A stretch of DNA of 61,075 bases from Nocardia lijiangensis NBRC 108240 (GCF_001613045.1 NZ_BDBP01000064.1:1-61075), one strand, 5' to 3'; counted from the first letter of the stretch, positions 16,293 through 24,419 are shown. Numbers and translations are program-made. Notes: generated from the letters alone by a model not told the origin.

Positions 16293-16526
16293 TCAGATGT
16301 GGTCGACGAGTTCTCGGAAGCCCGCCATATGCGCACAGTGCGCGCAGCAGAAGATCCGCTCGCCCGCCTGCACGCCGTGGCCGAGAATCCGGCACGAGCA
16401 GTGCTCGCAGATCGGCGCGAGCGCGGTGACCGCGCACTCGAAGCTGTCGAACGTCGCCGACGAGCCGTTTCGGGTGACCGTGAACGTCTTCTCGTAGTCG
16501 TTGCCGCAGGTGTCGCATACCGGCAT
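16293..16526 (-). CDS. Cys-rich mini-protein with metallothionein-like C-terminus
   Basis: 77 residues. The N-terminus MPVCDTCGNDYEKTFTV is a zinc-ribbon half; the C-terminal CEHCSCRILGHG and RIFCCAHCAHMAG follow the C-x2-C-x-C ... CC-x2-C pattern of bacterial SmtA-type metallothioneins or treble-clef proteins. Ten cysteines in 77 residues suggest zinc or copper binding. ATG 16526 lies 8 bases after a perfect AGGAGG; the GTG at 16535 sits inside that site and is rejected. A stand-alone gene on the minus strand between a udgX remnant and an ankyrin gene. Metal storage versus structural zinc protein cannot be decided. Confidence 0.75.
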   Translation of the reverse strand: MPVCDTCGNDYEKTFTVTRNGSSATFDSFECAVTALAPICEHCSCRILGHGVQAGERIFCCAHCAHMAGFRELVDHI

Positions 16527-16621
16527 CGAGCTCACCTCCTGGTTGTCGTGGTTCGGCGTGGTCTGCTGCCGCGGTACCCGACGTCCGCCCCGCGAAACCG
16601 GGAACCTGGTAGGAAGGGCTG

Positions 16622-17014
16622 GTGAGCCCAGACGATTCCGATGCGGACAAAGTGATCGAACTGGCGGGCAAGGTCTTCGACCTGGCGCGCCACGGCGACG
16701 CCGACGCGCTGGCCGGGTACGTCGACGCCGGAGTACCCGCGGACCTCACCAACGACCACGGCGACACTCTCGTCATGCTCGCCGCCTACCACGGTCACCG
16801 CGACGCGGTCGCGGTGCTGCTGGTGCGCGGCGCCGACCCCAACCGCGCCAACGACAAGGGCCAGACGCCGCTGGCGGGCGCGGTGTTCAAGGGCGAGGAC
16901 GAGATCGTCCGCCTGCTCGTCGCGGCGGGCGCCGATCCGGACGCGGGTACCCCCTCGGCGAGAGAAGCGGCCACCATGTTCGGCAAGACGGACCTGCTCG
17001 ACGCGCTGAACTGA
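16622..17014 (+). CDS. Ankyrin-repeat protein
   Basis: 130 residues with about three ankyrin repeats: LAGYVDAGVPADLTNDHGDTLVMLAAYHGH, VAVLLVRGADPNRANDKGQTPLAGAV (read in parts) and VRLLVAAGADPDAGT. These are protein-protein interaction folds without catalytic residues. The GTG at 16622 is the only sensible start, preceded by GGAAGGG. No signal peptide, so cytoplasmic. It diverges from the Cys-rich mini-protein gene with 95 bp between; similar small ankyrin proteins are often beside catalase genes in other bacteria but no complete catalase gene is here. Confidence 0.8.
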   Translation: MSPDDSDADKVIELAGKVFDLARHGDADALAGYVDAGVPADLTNDHGDTLVMLAAYHGHRDAVAVLLVRGADPNRANDKGQTPLAGAVFKGEDEIVRLLVAAGADPDAGTPSAREAATMFGKTDLLDALN

Positions 17015-17037
17015 GCCGCGGGATTTCCGGACCGGAC

Positions 17038-18411
17038 TCAGCCGCGCCGCTGCACCGCCGACACGGCCTTGCGCGCCGCGACCAGCACCGGGTCCCACAC
17101 CGGTGAGAACGGTGGCGCGTAGCCGAGATCCAGGGCGGTCATCTGCTCGACCGTCATTCGGGCGGTGAGCGCGACCGCGGCGATGTCAACCCGCTTGCCC
17201 GCGCCCTCGCGACCCACTATCTGCGTACCGAGCAACCGCCCGGTGCGCCGTTCGGCCAGCATCTTCACGGTCATGGGCGCGGGCTCGGGGTAATAGCCCG
17301 CGCGGCTGGTGGATTCGATCGTGACGGTCACGTACTGCAAGCCCGCCGCGTGCGCGTCTTTCTCGCGCAGACCGGTCCTGGCCACCTCGAGATCGCAGAC
17401 CTTGCTCACGGCGGTGCCGACCACGCCGGGGAAGGTCGCGTAGCCCCCGCCGATGTTCGCGCCGATGATCTGGCCGTGCTTGTTGGCGTGGGTGCCCAGC
17501 GCGATGTGCCGCAGACGGCCGGAGACCAGGTCGAGGACCTCCACGCAGTCGCCGCCCGCCCAGATGTTCTCGTGGCCGTGCACCCGCATGGACAGGTCGG
17601 TCAGCAGGCCGCTGTACTCGCCGAGCGGCAGACCCGCGGCGCGAGCCAGCGCGGTTTCGGGGCGGACGCCGATGCCGAGCACCACCACGTCGGCCGGATA
17701 CTCGCCCTCGGCGGTGGCGACGGCGCGGACGCGGCCGCTGTCATCGGTGCGTATCTCGGTGACCTCCGCCCCGCCGACGATCTCGATACCCAAGCCGCAC
17801 ATGGCCGTTCGGACCAGCGCTCCCATATCCGGATCGAGCGTCGACATCGGTTCGACGCCGCGATCGAGGACCGTCACCTCGTAGCCGCGGTTGATCAACG
17901 CCTCCGACATCTCCACGCCGATATAGCCCGCACCGACCACCACGGCGCGCTTGCCCTCGGTCGCGTCCAGCGTGTCGATGAGCGCCTGACCGTCGTCGAG
18001 GGTCTGCACGCCGTGCACCCCCGCGGCGTCGATGCCGGGCAGCTCGGGCCGGATCGGGCGCGCGCCGGTGGCGATCACGAGTTTGTCGTAGCCGGTCCAC
18101 GATTCGGCGCCGGACCCGAGGTCGCGGACCCGGACGCGACGTCCGGCCACGTCGATCTCGATCACCTCGGTGTGCAGGCGCAGATCGATGTCGCGGGCGC
18201 GGTGTTCGTCGGCGGTGCGCGCGATGAGCGCGTCCCGTTCGGGGACCAGCCCGCCCACCCAGTACGGGATCCCGCACGCGGAATAGGAGGTGAAGCCGCC
18301 GCGCTCGAACACGACGATCTCCAGCTCTCGCGGGCCGGCCATGCGGCGGGCCTGGGAAGCCGCCGACATACCCGCCGCGTCCGCGCCGATGACGACCAGA
18401 CGTTCGCTCAT
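17038..18411 (-). CDS. FAD-dependent pyridine nucleotide-disulfide oxidoreductase (CoA-disulfide reductase / NADH oxidase type)
   Basis: 457 residues with FAD motif VVIGADAAGMSAASQARR, the SYSACGIPYW motif carrying the single redox cysteine typical of CoA-disulfide reductase and NADH oxidase, the NAD(P) motif AVVVGAGYIGVEMSEALINRG, VIATGARP and the second FAD motif IWAGGDCVEV, then a dimerisation domain. One conserved Cys, not a CxxxxC pair, separates it from glutathione or mycothione reductase. Likely reduces CoA or low-molecular persulfides, or O2, with NAD(P)H. The ATG lies within the first unit of the 77-bp repeat (18401-18566), so the second copy carries a duplicate of the first coding bases (ATGAGCGAACG). 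Confidence 0.85.
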   Translation of the reverse strand: MSERLVVIGADAAGMSAASQARRMAGPRELEIVVFERGGFTSYSACGIPYWVGGLVPERDALIARTADEHRARDIDLRLHTEVIEIDVAGRRVRVRDLGSGAESWTGYDKLVIATGARPIRPELPGIDAAGVHGVQTLDDGQALIDTLDATEGKRAVVVGAGYIGVEMSEALINRGYEVTVLDRGVEPMSTLDPDMGALVRTAMCGLGIEIVGGAEVTEIRTDDSGRVRAVATAEGEYPADVVVLGIGVRPETALARAAGLPLGEYSGLLTDLSMRVHGHENIWAGGDCVEVLDLVSGRLRHIALGTHANKHGQIIGANIGGGYATFPGVVGTAVSKVCDLEVARTGLREKDAHAAGLQYVTVTIESTSRAGYYPEPAPMTVKMLAERRTGRLLGTQIVGREGAGKRVDIAAVALTARMTVEQMTALDLGYAPPFSPVWDPVLVAARKAVSAVQRRG

Positions 18412-18566
18412 GCCTGCGCCTCGCTGGCGCTCGGCTCCGGCATGCGCGACGCGCGCTGGCACACGATTCGCTCACTGCGTTCGCTCATGCCTGCGCCTCG
18501 CCGGCGCTCGGCTCCGGCATGCGCGACGCGCGCTGGCACACGATTCGCTCACTGCGTTCGCTCATG
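18401..18566. repeat. 77-bp tandem repeat, two full copies plus a partial third
   Basis: Units start at 18401, 18478 and 18555 (the last only ~12 bp), each beginning CGTTCGCTCATG; the two full copies differ at about one position (tcgctggcg versus tcgccggcg). 77 is not a multiple of three, so the repeat cannot extend a reading frame cleanly. The unit is rich in short self-complementary pieces (GAGCGAACGCAGTGAGCGAA on the minus strand). A diverged copy lies at 46791-46870. The rest of this 311-bp gap (18567-18722) shows no gene. Confidence 0.85.
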
Positions 18567-18722
18567 AGGGTCACGCTACGTGGCAGGACGCCGCGCTTGC
18601 GGGTCGGATACGGGTGCGATAGGTTGCCCGTCGCTGGGGGCGGGGTCGTCCGCGTGACGGCCGCCGCCGGAGGTCGCCGCGGGTCGTCCGGATCGCCCGG
18701 ACGAAAGCAGGGGTGAAGTTCG

Positions 18723-19055
18723 ATGGGTAGCGCACGGGAACTGCTTGCGGGTCTGGGGATCCCGCTGCTGGTGTTCGCGGCGGTCGCGTTCGTCTTGGCC
18801 GCGAGCTGGCGACTGGCGAATCCTCCTGCCGCGAATACCGATCTGGCTACGCGCTGGGACCGCAAGCTCACCGATCTCGGCCTCGTTCTCGCGGCGGTCG
18901 GCATCGTCGCCTCCGTCGCGGGATTGGTGCCGGTGCGCTCCCCCGGCGGCGGCGAGCCGGCCGGTCCGTGCCCGGCCGAGTCGGCGAAGCTCGGCTGGGA
19001 GCACGGGCCGGCCGGAGACTGCGCCCGCGCCGACGGCGGCGATCCGGCCCGCTGA
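18723..19055 (+). CDS. Small membrane protein of unknown function
   Basis: 110 residues with two predicted membrane spans (GLGIPLLVFAAVAFVLAASW and LGLVLAAVGIVASVAGLVPV) separated by a polar stretch containing DLATRWDRKL, and a hydrophilic Gly/Pro/Ala tail with two cysteines. AGGGGTGA upstream supports ATG 18723. No family recognised. The neighbouring permease starts 100 bp later on the same strand but has its own dyad in between, so co-transcription is uncertain. Confidence 0.6.
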   Translation: MGSARELLAGLGIPLLVFAAVAFVLAASWRLANPPAANTDLATRWDRKLTDLGLVLAAVGIVASVAGLVPVRSPGGGEPAGPCPAESAKLGWEHGPAGDCARADGGDPAR

Positions 19056-19114
19056 ACCCAGTGTCCGTTTTACGCCACGGTCGAGCCGGGTTTACTTCAC
19101 ACTGAGCTTCTGGC

Positions 19115-19138
19115 AAACACTGTATGAGGGCAGTGTTT
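19115..19138. promoter_or_regulatory. Perfect 8-bp inverted repeat before the amino-acid permease gene
   Basis: AAACACTG, an 8-base centre (TATGAGGG), then CAGTGTTT; ends 17 bases before the ATG at 19156. A regulator bound here would block initiation, or the RNA hairpin could influence translation. It also contains a TATGAG-like -10 sequence. Confidence 0.4.
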
Positions 19139-19155
19139 TCACTTCGGGAGCGATC

Positions 19156-20715
19156 ATGACCGAAACCCCGTCACCGTCCGACGACGAACGCAGGCTCGCT
19201 GAACTCGGTTACAAACAGGATCTCGCACGATCCTGGTCCGGATTCTCCAACTTCGCCATCAGTTTCACCATCGTCTCCATTCTCACCGGCGGATTGGCCA
19301 GTTACGGAATCGGATTGGCGAACGGCGGTCCGATCACCATGGCGTGGGGCTGGCCGCTGGTGTCGATCATGGTGCTGTTCGTCGGCCTGGCCATGGCCGA
19401 ATTGGCCTCCGCCTACCCCACCTCCGGTGGACTCTACTGGTGGGCCTCGGAATTGGGCGGCCCGGTGTGGGGCTGGTTCACCGGGTGGTTCAATCTCATC
19501 GGCCAGATCGCGGTGACCGCCGCCATCGATTACGGCGCAGCGATTTTCACCACCGTGGTGCTGAACGTGATCGGCATCGACATCGGCACCGACCGCACGG
19601 CGATCTTTCTGGTCTTCGCGGCGATTCTGGTGCTGCACGCGGTGTTGAACGTGATCGGTCCGCACCTGTCGGCGGTCATCAACAATATCTCCGCGTGGTG
19701 GCACGTCGGCGGCGTCGCGATCTTCGTGCTCGTGCTCGGTTTCGGCGCGAAGAACCACCAGAGCGTCGGATTCGTGTTCACCGAGACCGTCGACAACAGC
19801 GCCGTCGGCTTCGGCGGCGTGGCATTCAGCTTCCTGCTCGGCCTGTTGCACGCGCAATACACGTTCACCGGCTACGACGCCTCCGCGCACATGTCCGAGG
19901 AAACCCACGACGCCGCACGCGCGGCGGCCAAGGGCATCATCAACACCATTCTGGTCTCCGCGGTCGCGGGCTATCTGCTCATCCTCGCCGTCACTTTCGC
20001 CATTCCGAATCTGGACGACGCGCTGGATCCGGAGAAGAACAGCGGCTATCCGGTGATCTACATTCTGGAGAATTCGCTCGACTCGTTCTGGTCGGGCCTG
20101 TTGCTGATCATCGCGGCCGTTGCGCAGCTGTTCTGCGGATACGCCTCGGTGACCTCCGCCTCCCGGATGCTGTTCGCGTTCTCCCGCGACGGCGCGGTGC
20201 CCGGTTCGGCCTACTGGTCGAAGCTTTCGGCGAAGAAGGTGCCGGTGCACGCGGTGCTGTTCATCTCGTTCTTCGCGTTCGTGCTGCTGATTCCGTCGAT
20301 GCTGGTGCCCGCCGCGAACGCGCCGACGGCCTACGCCGCGGCGACCTCGGTGGCCACCATCGGCCTCTATATCGCCTATGGAATCCCGATCCTGCTGCGG
20401 CAATCGCACGGCTCGCGTTTCCAGACCGGCCCGTGGCAACTCGGGAAATGGTATCGGCCCGTCGGAATCGTCGCGTTGGCGTGGATCGCGGTGATCAGCG
20501 TGTTGTTCATCCTGCCCACCGACGACCGCGGTTACCCCTGGAACGGCGAATTCACCTGGACCACGGTGAATTACGCGCCACTGACCTTGGTGGGGGTGGT
20601 GGGTGCGATCGCCGTCTGGTGGTTCGTCTCGGCCCGGCGCTGGTTCACCGGGCCGAAGCGCACGGTCGGTGAGACCACCGATCCGAGCGGTGACGAGACG
20701 CCCGTCAACGCCTGA
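19156..20715 (+). CDS. Amino acid permease, APC superfamily
   Basis: 519 residues with about 12 hydrophobic spans. The N-terminus LAELGYKQDLARSWSGFSNFAISFTIVSILTGG is the signature of the amino-acid/choline/GABA permease group (ACT family); PTSGGLYWWASELGG, YTFTGYDASAHMSEETHDA and the later ASRMLFAFSRDGAVPGS are conserved blocks of that group. It imports an amino acid, gamma-aminobutyrate or a related amine by cation symport. ATG 19156 has GGGAG upstream. Flanked downstream by a decayed IS. The exact substrate cannot be read from sequence. Confidence 0.88.
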   Translation: MTETPSPSDDERRLAELGYKQDLARSWSGFSNFAISFTIVSILTGGLASYGIGLANGGPITMAWGWPLVSIMVLFVGLAMAELASAYPTSGGLYWWASELGGPVWGWFTGWFNLIGQIAVTAAIDYGAAIFTTVVLNVIGIDIGTDRTAIFLVFAAILVLHAVLNVIGPHLSAVINNISAWWHVGGVAIFVLVLGFGAKNHQSVGFVFTETVDNSAVGFGGVAFSFLLGLLHAQYTFTGYDASAHMSEETHDAARAAAKGIINTILVSAVAGYLLILAVTFAIPNLDDALDPEKNSGYPVIYILENSLDSFWSGLLLIIAAVAQLFCGYASVTSASRMLFAFSRDGAVPGSAYWSKLSAKKVPVHAVLFISFFAFVLLIPSMLVPAANAPTAYAAATSVATIGLYIAYGIPILLRQSHGSRFQTGPWQLGKWYRPVGIVALAWIAVISVLFILPTDDRGYPWNGEFTWTTVNYAPLTLVGVVGAIAVWWFVSARRWFTGPKRTVGETTDPSGDETPVNA

Positions 20716-20773
20716 CGCGCGGCGGCGCGGGTCGCGGAAATTCACTACATGAGACACATTCTTGACTGGGAAA

Positions 20774-20787
20774 TTGTTTACTTAATT
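20774..20787. repeat. IS left terminal inverted repeat
   Basis: TTGTTTACTTAATT, identical in reverse complement to the right end; AT-rich in strongly GC-rich surroundings. Confidence 0.85.
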
Positions 20788-20812
20788 TCGCGGTCGTGGA
20801 TATTCTCGCGCT

Positions 20813-21985
20813 GTGCCGCGTGCGCGATCGGTGAAGCCGCAGACTGATCAGCGGTTGTCCGACCACGTCGCATTGGCCGTGTTGACCAGGGTATTTGCGC
20901 CCGAGGTAGTCGACGAGGTGCTGGTCGAGTGTGGACGGGTCGAGCGCCGGAATCGAATGCTGCCCGCGCGGGTGGTGGTCTACTACGTGCTCGCGCTGGC
21001 ACTGTTCGCGTCCTGCTCGTACGAGCAGGTGATGCGCAAGCTCGCGGCCGGGCTCGCGTGGGCGTCGGGATGGTCTGATCAGTGGACGATCCCGACGAAG
21101 GCCGCCTTGTTCCAGGCCCGTAAGCGGCTGGGCCCGGAACCGCTGCGCGCGTTGTACGAGAAGGTGGCCGTGCCACTGTCCGATGCACGAGTCCCGCGAG
21201 GTTTCTACCGGTCGTGGCGACTGATGAGCCTCCACGGAGCAACCCTGGATGCGCCGGCCAGCGACGCGAATATCGCGCACTTCGGCCGGACGCCGTCTCC
21301 TCGGGGTGGCCGGGGCGCGGTGGTCCCTCGGGTGCGGGTCCTGGGGCTGGTCGAGCTGGGTTCGCACGCGATCATCGATGCCGCGCTCGGGACCTTCGAG
21401 CAGCATGATCAGACGCTGACCGAATCGGTGGTGCGGTCGCTGCACCCGGCGATGCTGCTGCTCGCCGACCGCACCTTCTTCAGCTACCGCCTCTGGGACC
21501 TGTGCCGATCCTCCGGCGCGGACCTGCTGTGGCGGATGCCGTCCGTTTTCGCCCTTCCTGTCGAAAAACGTTATCCAGATGGGTCTTTCGCTTCCCACCT
21601 GCGTCCTTGGGCACGTGACGGCGACGCAGCGGGCATCGCTGTGCGCGTCGTCGAGTTCGTCCGCACCCCTTCCAGCTCCGCGGACCATCCCGAGGAGCGA
21701 ATCGACCGGCTGTTGACCACCATCACCGATCCCGAGGCGGCACCCGCGAACGAGCTGGCCCGGTTGTATGCACAGCGGGGGGAGATCGAGTTCATCTTCG
21801 GCGGGCTCGAGACCCACCGACGCGGCCGCGGGGTGGTGCTGCGGTCGAAGACACCCGACGGAGTGCTCCAGGAGGTCTACGGCCACCTGTGCGTGCACTA
21901 CGCGATCCGCGGCCTGATGCATTCGGCGGCAACCGATTCCGGCAACATCCCGGACGGGCTGTCGTTCATTCGCCCCTCCGGGTAA
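20813..21985 (+). CDS. IS4 family transposase, probably inactive
   Basis: 390 residues of the actinobacterial IS4-type DDE group. Conserved regions are present (ARKRLGPEPLRALYEKVA; LLLADRTFFSYRLWDL with the second acidic residue Asp219; YAQRGEIEFIF with Tyr319, Arg322, Glu326). Two catalytic positions look wrong: where the family has DGT the protein reads LHGATLD (His141 for Asp), and the YREK lysine is Glu333. The C-terminus ends at DGLSFIRPSG, whereas the family normally continues for about 40-60 residues after LSFIR. These point to decay. Start taken at GTG 20813. Confidence 0.8.
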   Translation: MPRARSVKPQTDQRLSDHVALAVLTRVFAPEVVDEVLVECGRVERRNRMLPARVVVYYVLALALFASCSYEQVMRKLAAGLAWASGWSDQWTIPTKAALFQARKRLGPEPLRALYEKVAVPLSDARVPRGFYRSWRLMSLHGATLDAPASDANIAHFGRTPSPRGGRGAVVPRVRVLGLVELGSHAIIDAALGTFEQHDQTLTESVVRSLHPAMLLLADRTFFSYRLWDLCRSSGADLLWRMPSVFALPVEKRYPDGSFASHLRPWARDGDAAGIAVRVVEFVRTPSSSADHPEERIDRLLTTITDPEAAPANELARLYAQRGEIEFIFGGLETHRRGRGVVLRSKTPDGVLQEVYGHLCVHYAIRGLMHSAATDSGNIPDGLSFIRPSG

Positions 21986-22044
21986 GTCTTGCGTAGAAAA
22001 CCCACATCGCCCCAACTCGTCCCGCGTCGACCGCGCCCTGGGCC

Positions 22045-22058
22045 AATTAAGTAAACAA
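22045..22058. repeat. IS right terminal inverted repeat
   Basis: AATTAAGTAAACAA, perfect partner of 20774-20787; 61 bp before the dyad in the SGNH hydrolase promoter region. Confidence 0.85.
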
Positions 22059-22118
22059 CGGGTGATTGATGCACGTTGCGAAACCGTGTGCGCCGTGTCA
22101 CAGTTCCTTCGCCAGATC

Positions 22119-22134
22119 GTTACCAATCGGTAAC
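22119..22134. promoter_or_regulatory. GTTACCAATCGGTAAC palindrome upstream of SGNH hydrolase gene
   Basis: Perfect 6-bp arms around a 4-base centre, 27 bp before the start codon at 22162. It resembles the dyads at 2321-2337 and 25657-25673 in its GTTAC/GTAAC core, and could be an operator of a TetR-type regulator. Confidence 0.45.
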
Positions 22135-22161
22135 TGCAAATGTTCGATGCAGGAGTTTTCT

Positions 22162-23034
22162 ATGGTCACGGCTGTTCGCACGCGGATCGCTGCAGCACTC
22201 ACCACGGCTATCACGGCGGGCGTTGCCCTCGCTGCGGCCATCCCGGCTCAGGCCACCCCCAGCCTGAGCCCCTACGTCGCCATGGGCGACAGCTACAGCG
22301 CGGGATCGGGCATCCTTCCGCCCGATCTCACTGTCACCCCGGTGTGCGCGCGGACCACCCGCAACTATCCGAACCTCATCGCCGACGCACTCGGCATCGA
22401 GTCGTTCACCGACGTCACCTGCGCCAACGCCAAGACCCAGGACTTCTACGACAAGCAGTACCCCAGCCTGATCCCGCAGCTCGACGCCGTCACCCAGGAC
22501 ACCAAGCTCGTCACCCTGACCATCGGCGGCAACAACAACGACACCCTGATCAAGGTGATCTCCTCCTGCATCACCGCGGGGACCGGGACCGCGGGCTTCG
22601 GCAGTCCCTGCAAGACCCTTTACGGCGACAAGTTCACCAACGACATCTCGAACAAGACCTACCCCGACGTGAAGAAGGCGCTCACCGACATCCATGCCAA
22701 GGCGCCGTCCGCGAAGGTCGTCATTCTGGCGTACCCCCAGGTCATGCCCGAGGACAACAGCAACTGCTTCCTGACGATGCCGATCGCCAAGGGCGACGTC
22801 CCCTACATCAACAACATCCAGGACACCCTCAACGGCGTCGTCAAGCGCGCCGCCGACGAGACGGGTACCACCTTCGTCGACATGCAGAGTTCCATCGGCC
22901 ACGACGCCTGCAAGCCCATCGGCACCCGCTGGGTCGAGCCTGCCGTGTGGGGTACGAACTTCGTGCCGATCCACCCGAACGCGCTCGGCATGGAGAAGAT
23001 GGCGGAACAGGCATTGGCCGCGATCGGAGGCTGA
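22162..23034 (+). CDS. Secreted SGNH/GDSL hydrolase (lipase/esterase)
   Basis: 290 residues with a classical signal peptide (TRIAAALTTAITAGVALAAAIPAQA). Four SGNH blocks are visible: MGDSYSAGSG with Ser44, the Gly of the oxyanion hole in the VTCANAKTQD region, TIGGNNND with the Asn, and VPIHPNALGM with the catalytic His. Six or more cysteines are placed as in the Streptomyces rimosus/scabies-type extracellular esterases, which form disulfides. It hydrolyses esters of fatty acids or glycerolipids outside the cell. ATG 22162 has AGGAG 7 bases upstream; alternatives at 22066 and 22147 lack it. It may have gained altered expression from the IS just upstream. Confidence 0.88.
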   Translation: MVTAVRTRIAAALTTAITAGVALAAAIPAQATPSLSPYVAMGDSYSAGSGILPPDLTVTPVCARTTRNYPNLIADALGIESFTDVTCANAKTQDFYDKQYPSLIPQLDAVTQDTKLVTLTIGGNNNDTLIKVISSCITAGTGTAGFGSPCKTLYGDKFTNDISNKTYPDVKKALTDIHAKAPSAKVVILAYPQVMPEDNSNCFLTMPIAKGDVPYINNIQDTLNGVVKRAADETGTTFVDMQSSIGHDACKPIGTRWVEPAVWGTNFVPIHPNALGMEKMAEQALAAIGG

Positions 23035-23082
23035 CATCCGAATATCGAACGGGCGTCCGTCATCGCCTGACGCGCGGCGGTG

Positions 23083-23101
23083 GCGCGGGTTGCCCCCGCG
23101 C
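23083..23101 (+). terminator. Possible hairpin terminator after SGNH hydrolase gene
   Basis: GCGCGGG / CCCGCGC, 7-bp stem, 5-base loop, about 50 bp after the stop, in a 202-bp gap. Moderately stable and without a T-tract. Confidence 0.35.
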
Positions 23102-23236
23102 TGCCGTTTGCCAATTGTCAGCAAAACGACGAGCGAACTTTCCGCAGCGCTAAGGTTTGTGTAAAAGTTTGCGACTCCGCCCATTTCGCATATTCGCCGG
23201 GGTGCGTCGGCGGCTCGGCGCGGTTAGTTTGGTTGG

Positions 23237-23929
23237 GTGAGTTACGAGTACGTCGTCGTACCCGCGGGGGTCGTCGCATCGGCGGTGGAAGTGCCGTCCT
23301 ATTTCCGATCACAACAGGGACGGCCCGTCGACGACGATCTGCGGATCATCGTGCTCACGGGGTTGGCGGCGTGGAATGCGGCGATCCCGGCTTCACGGCC
23401 GCACGCCGCCGTGCGGATCGAGGCGGCGGGCGGCGCGGTACGGGTCACGGCCGCCGACGATGTGGATCGCAGGCGGTCCAGGGGGTCGGCGACCGACTAT
23501 GCGGCGGGCCCGGTGCGGCAGTTGCTCGAGGATCTGATCACTGGCTTCGACTACGAGCTGTACGACGGGCACAACCACACCCTTACCCCGGCCCCGGAAT
23601 TCCGCGTCGTCGACGTCGATATCGGTGGCGAGCGCAGCTACCGGTCGATGACGAAAAGCCAAGTGTTCTCATGGATTCCGAAGCTCGCCGAACTCGCCTC
23701 GACGCCGTTCCTCATCGTCAGCCGCACCGACGACCGGGAGACGTTCATCCAGACCTATCGCGGCGCGCCGACGAACTACACCCTGGAAATCCACGACAGC
23801 GCCCACACCGACCATTTCTTCGCGGCGGCGTTCTCGGACCCGCACCTCGTCGCACGGCTGATCTGGGAGTGGGCCAACGACGACTGGTCCACCTTGGACC
23901 GCGTGGAATGGATACGGGAAGAGAAGTAG
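23237..23929 (+). CDS. Hypothetical protein, possibly immunity-like
   Basis: 230 residues starting at GTG. No family recognised with certainty. No signal peptide or membrane span. The second half has alternating beta strands (RVVDVDIGGERS; TPFLIVSRTDDRETFIQTYRG; TNYTLEIHDSAHTDHFFAAAF) ending in SDPHLVARLIWEWANDDWSTLDRVEWI. The pattern of strand, FIQTY, LEIHD and HFFA recalls immunity proteins of polymorphic toxin systems (Imm1-like), but this is weak. It is a single gene between the SGNH hydrolase and a convergent AhpD-like gene; no toxin gene is adjacent. Confidence 0.6.
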   Translation: MSYEYVVVPAGVVASAVEVPSYFRSQQGRPVDDDLRIIVLTGLAAWNAAIPASRPHAAVRIEAAGGAVRVTAADDVDRRRSRGSATDYAAGPVRQLLEDLITGFDYELYDGHNHTLTPAPEFRVVDVDIGGERSYRSMTKSQVFSWIPKLAELASTPFLIVSRTDDRETFIQTYRGAPTNYTLEIHDSAHTDHFFAAAFSDPHLVARLIWEWANDDWSTLDRVEWIREEK

Positions 23930-23936
23930 GCCGGAA

Positions 23937-24419
23937 TCAGGAGTGGCCGGGCAGCACGCACGCGGTGTCCAGGCCGAGCACGTGATTCAGCCGCCCGAAC
24001 GCGAGCCAGGACCCGATGCTCATGCTGAGTTCCACGATCTCGGTCTGGCTGTAGTGGGCCTTCATCCGCGCCCAGAATTCCTCGTCCAGATTGTGGTGGT
24101 CGGTGGCGTAGCGTTCGGCGTACTCGGCGGCCAGGCGGGTGCGATCGTCGAAGGCGTCGGTGGTGCGCCACGCGGTCACCGCGTCGGCGAATTCCTTCTC
24201 GACCTTGACGCCGTCGCGCTCGGTGCGCCAGTCCAGACAGAAGATGCACCCGTTGATCTGGGCGATGCGCAGCCGGGCCGCCTCGAATTCGCGCAGGCCG
24301 AGCGTGCTGTGCTCGTACACCGCCAGCGAGAAGCCGGACGCGGCGATGCCGATGCCGGGGACCATCTCTCCCCACACGTAACCGATGGGATCCTTGCCGG
24401 CGGGGACGTCGACGATCAT
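23937..24419 (-). CDS. Carboxymuconolactone decarboxylase / AhpD-like protein
   Basis: 160 residues. The helical AhpD core is seen around EAARLRIAQINGCIFCLDWRTERD, with the CxxC pair (CIFC) of the alkylhydroperoxidase-type active site and a charged Asp/Arg after it; a Tyr-Ala-Glu region and EIVELSMSIGSWLAFGRLNHVLGLD form the C-terminal helix pair. Such proteins are peroxide-reducing or gamma-carboxymuconolactone-type enzymes. Its ATG overlaps the upstream stop (ATGA, 24416-24419), so it is made with the DapB-like oxidoreductase. Confidence 0.85.
   Translation of the reverse strand: MIVDVPAGKDPIGYVWGEMVPGIGIAASGFSLAVYEHSTLGLREFEAARLRIAQINGCIFCLDWRTERDGVKVEKEFADAVTAWRTTDAFDDRTRLAAEYAERYATDHHNLDEEFWARMKAHYSQTEIVELSMSIGSWLAFGRLNHVLGLDTACVLPGHS

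Larger units (their letters stand above)
20774..22058 (+). mobile_element. Decayed IS4-type insertion sequence
   Basis: About 1.29 kb bounded by perfect 14-bp terminal inverted repeats TTGTTTACTTAATT (20774-20787) and AATTAAGTAAACAA (22045-22058). One transposase gene fills the interior. I could not find a clear target duplication next to the repeats (GGGAAA on the left, CGGGTG on the right). It inserted between the permease and the promoter of the SGNH hydrolase gene. Confidence 0.8.

Noticed and set aside
20768..22064. Target site duplication flanking the IS
   Set aside because: GGGAAA and CGGGTG share only GGG; no clean direct repeat, probably lost or the ends are mis-set by a few bases.
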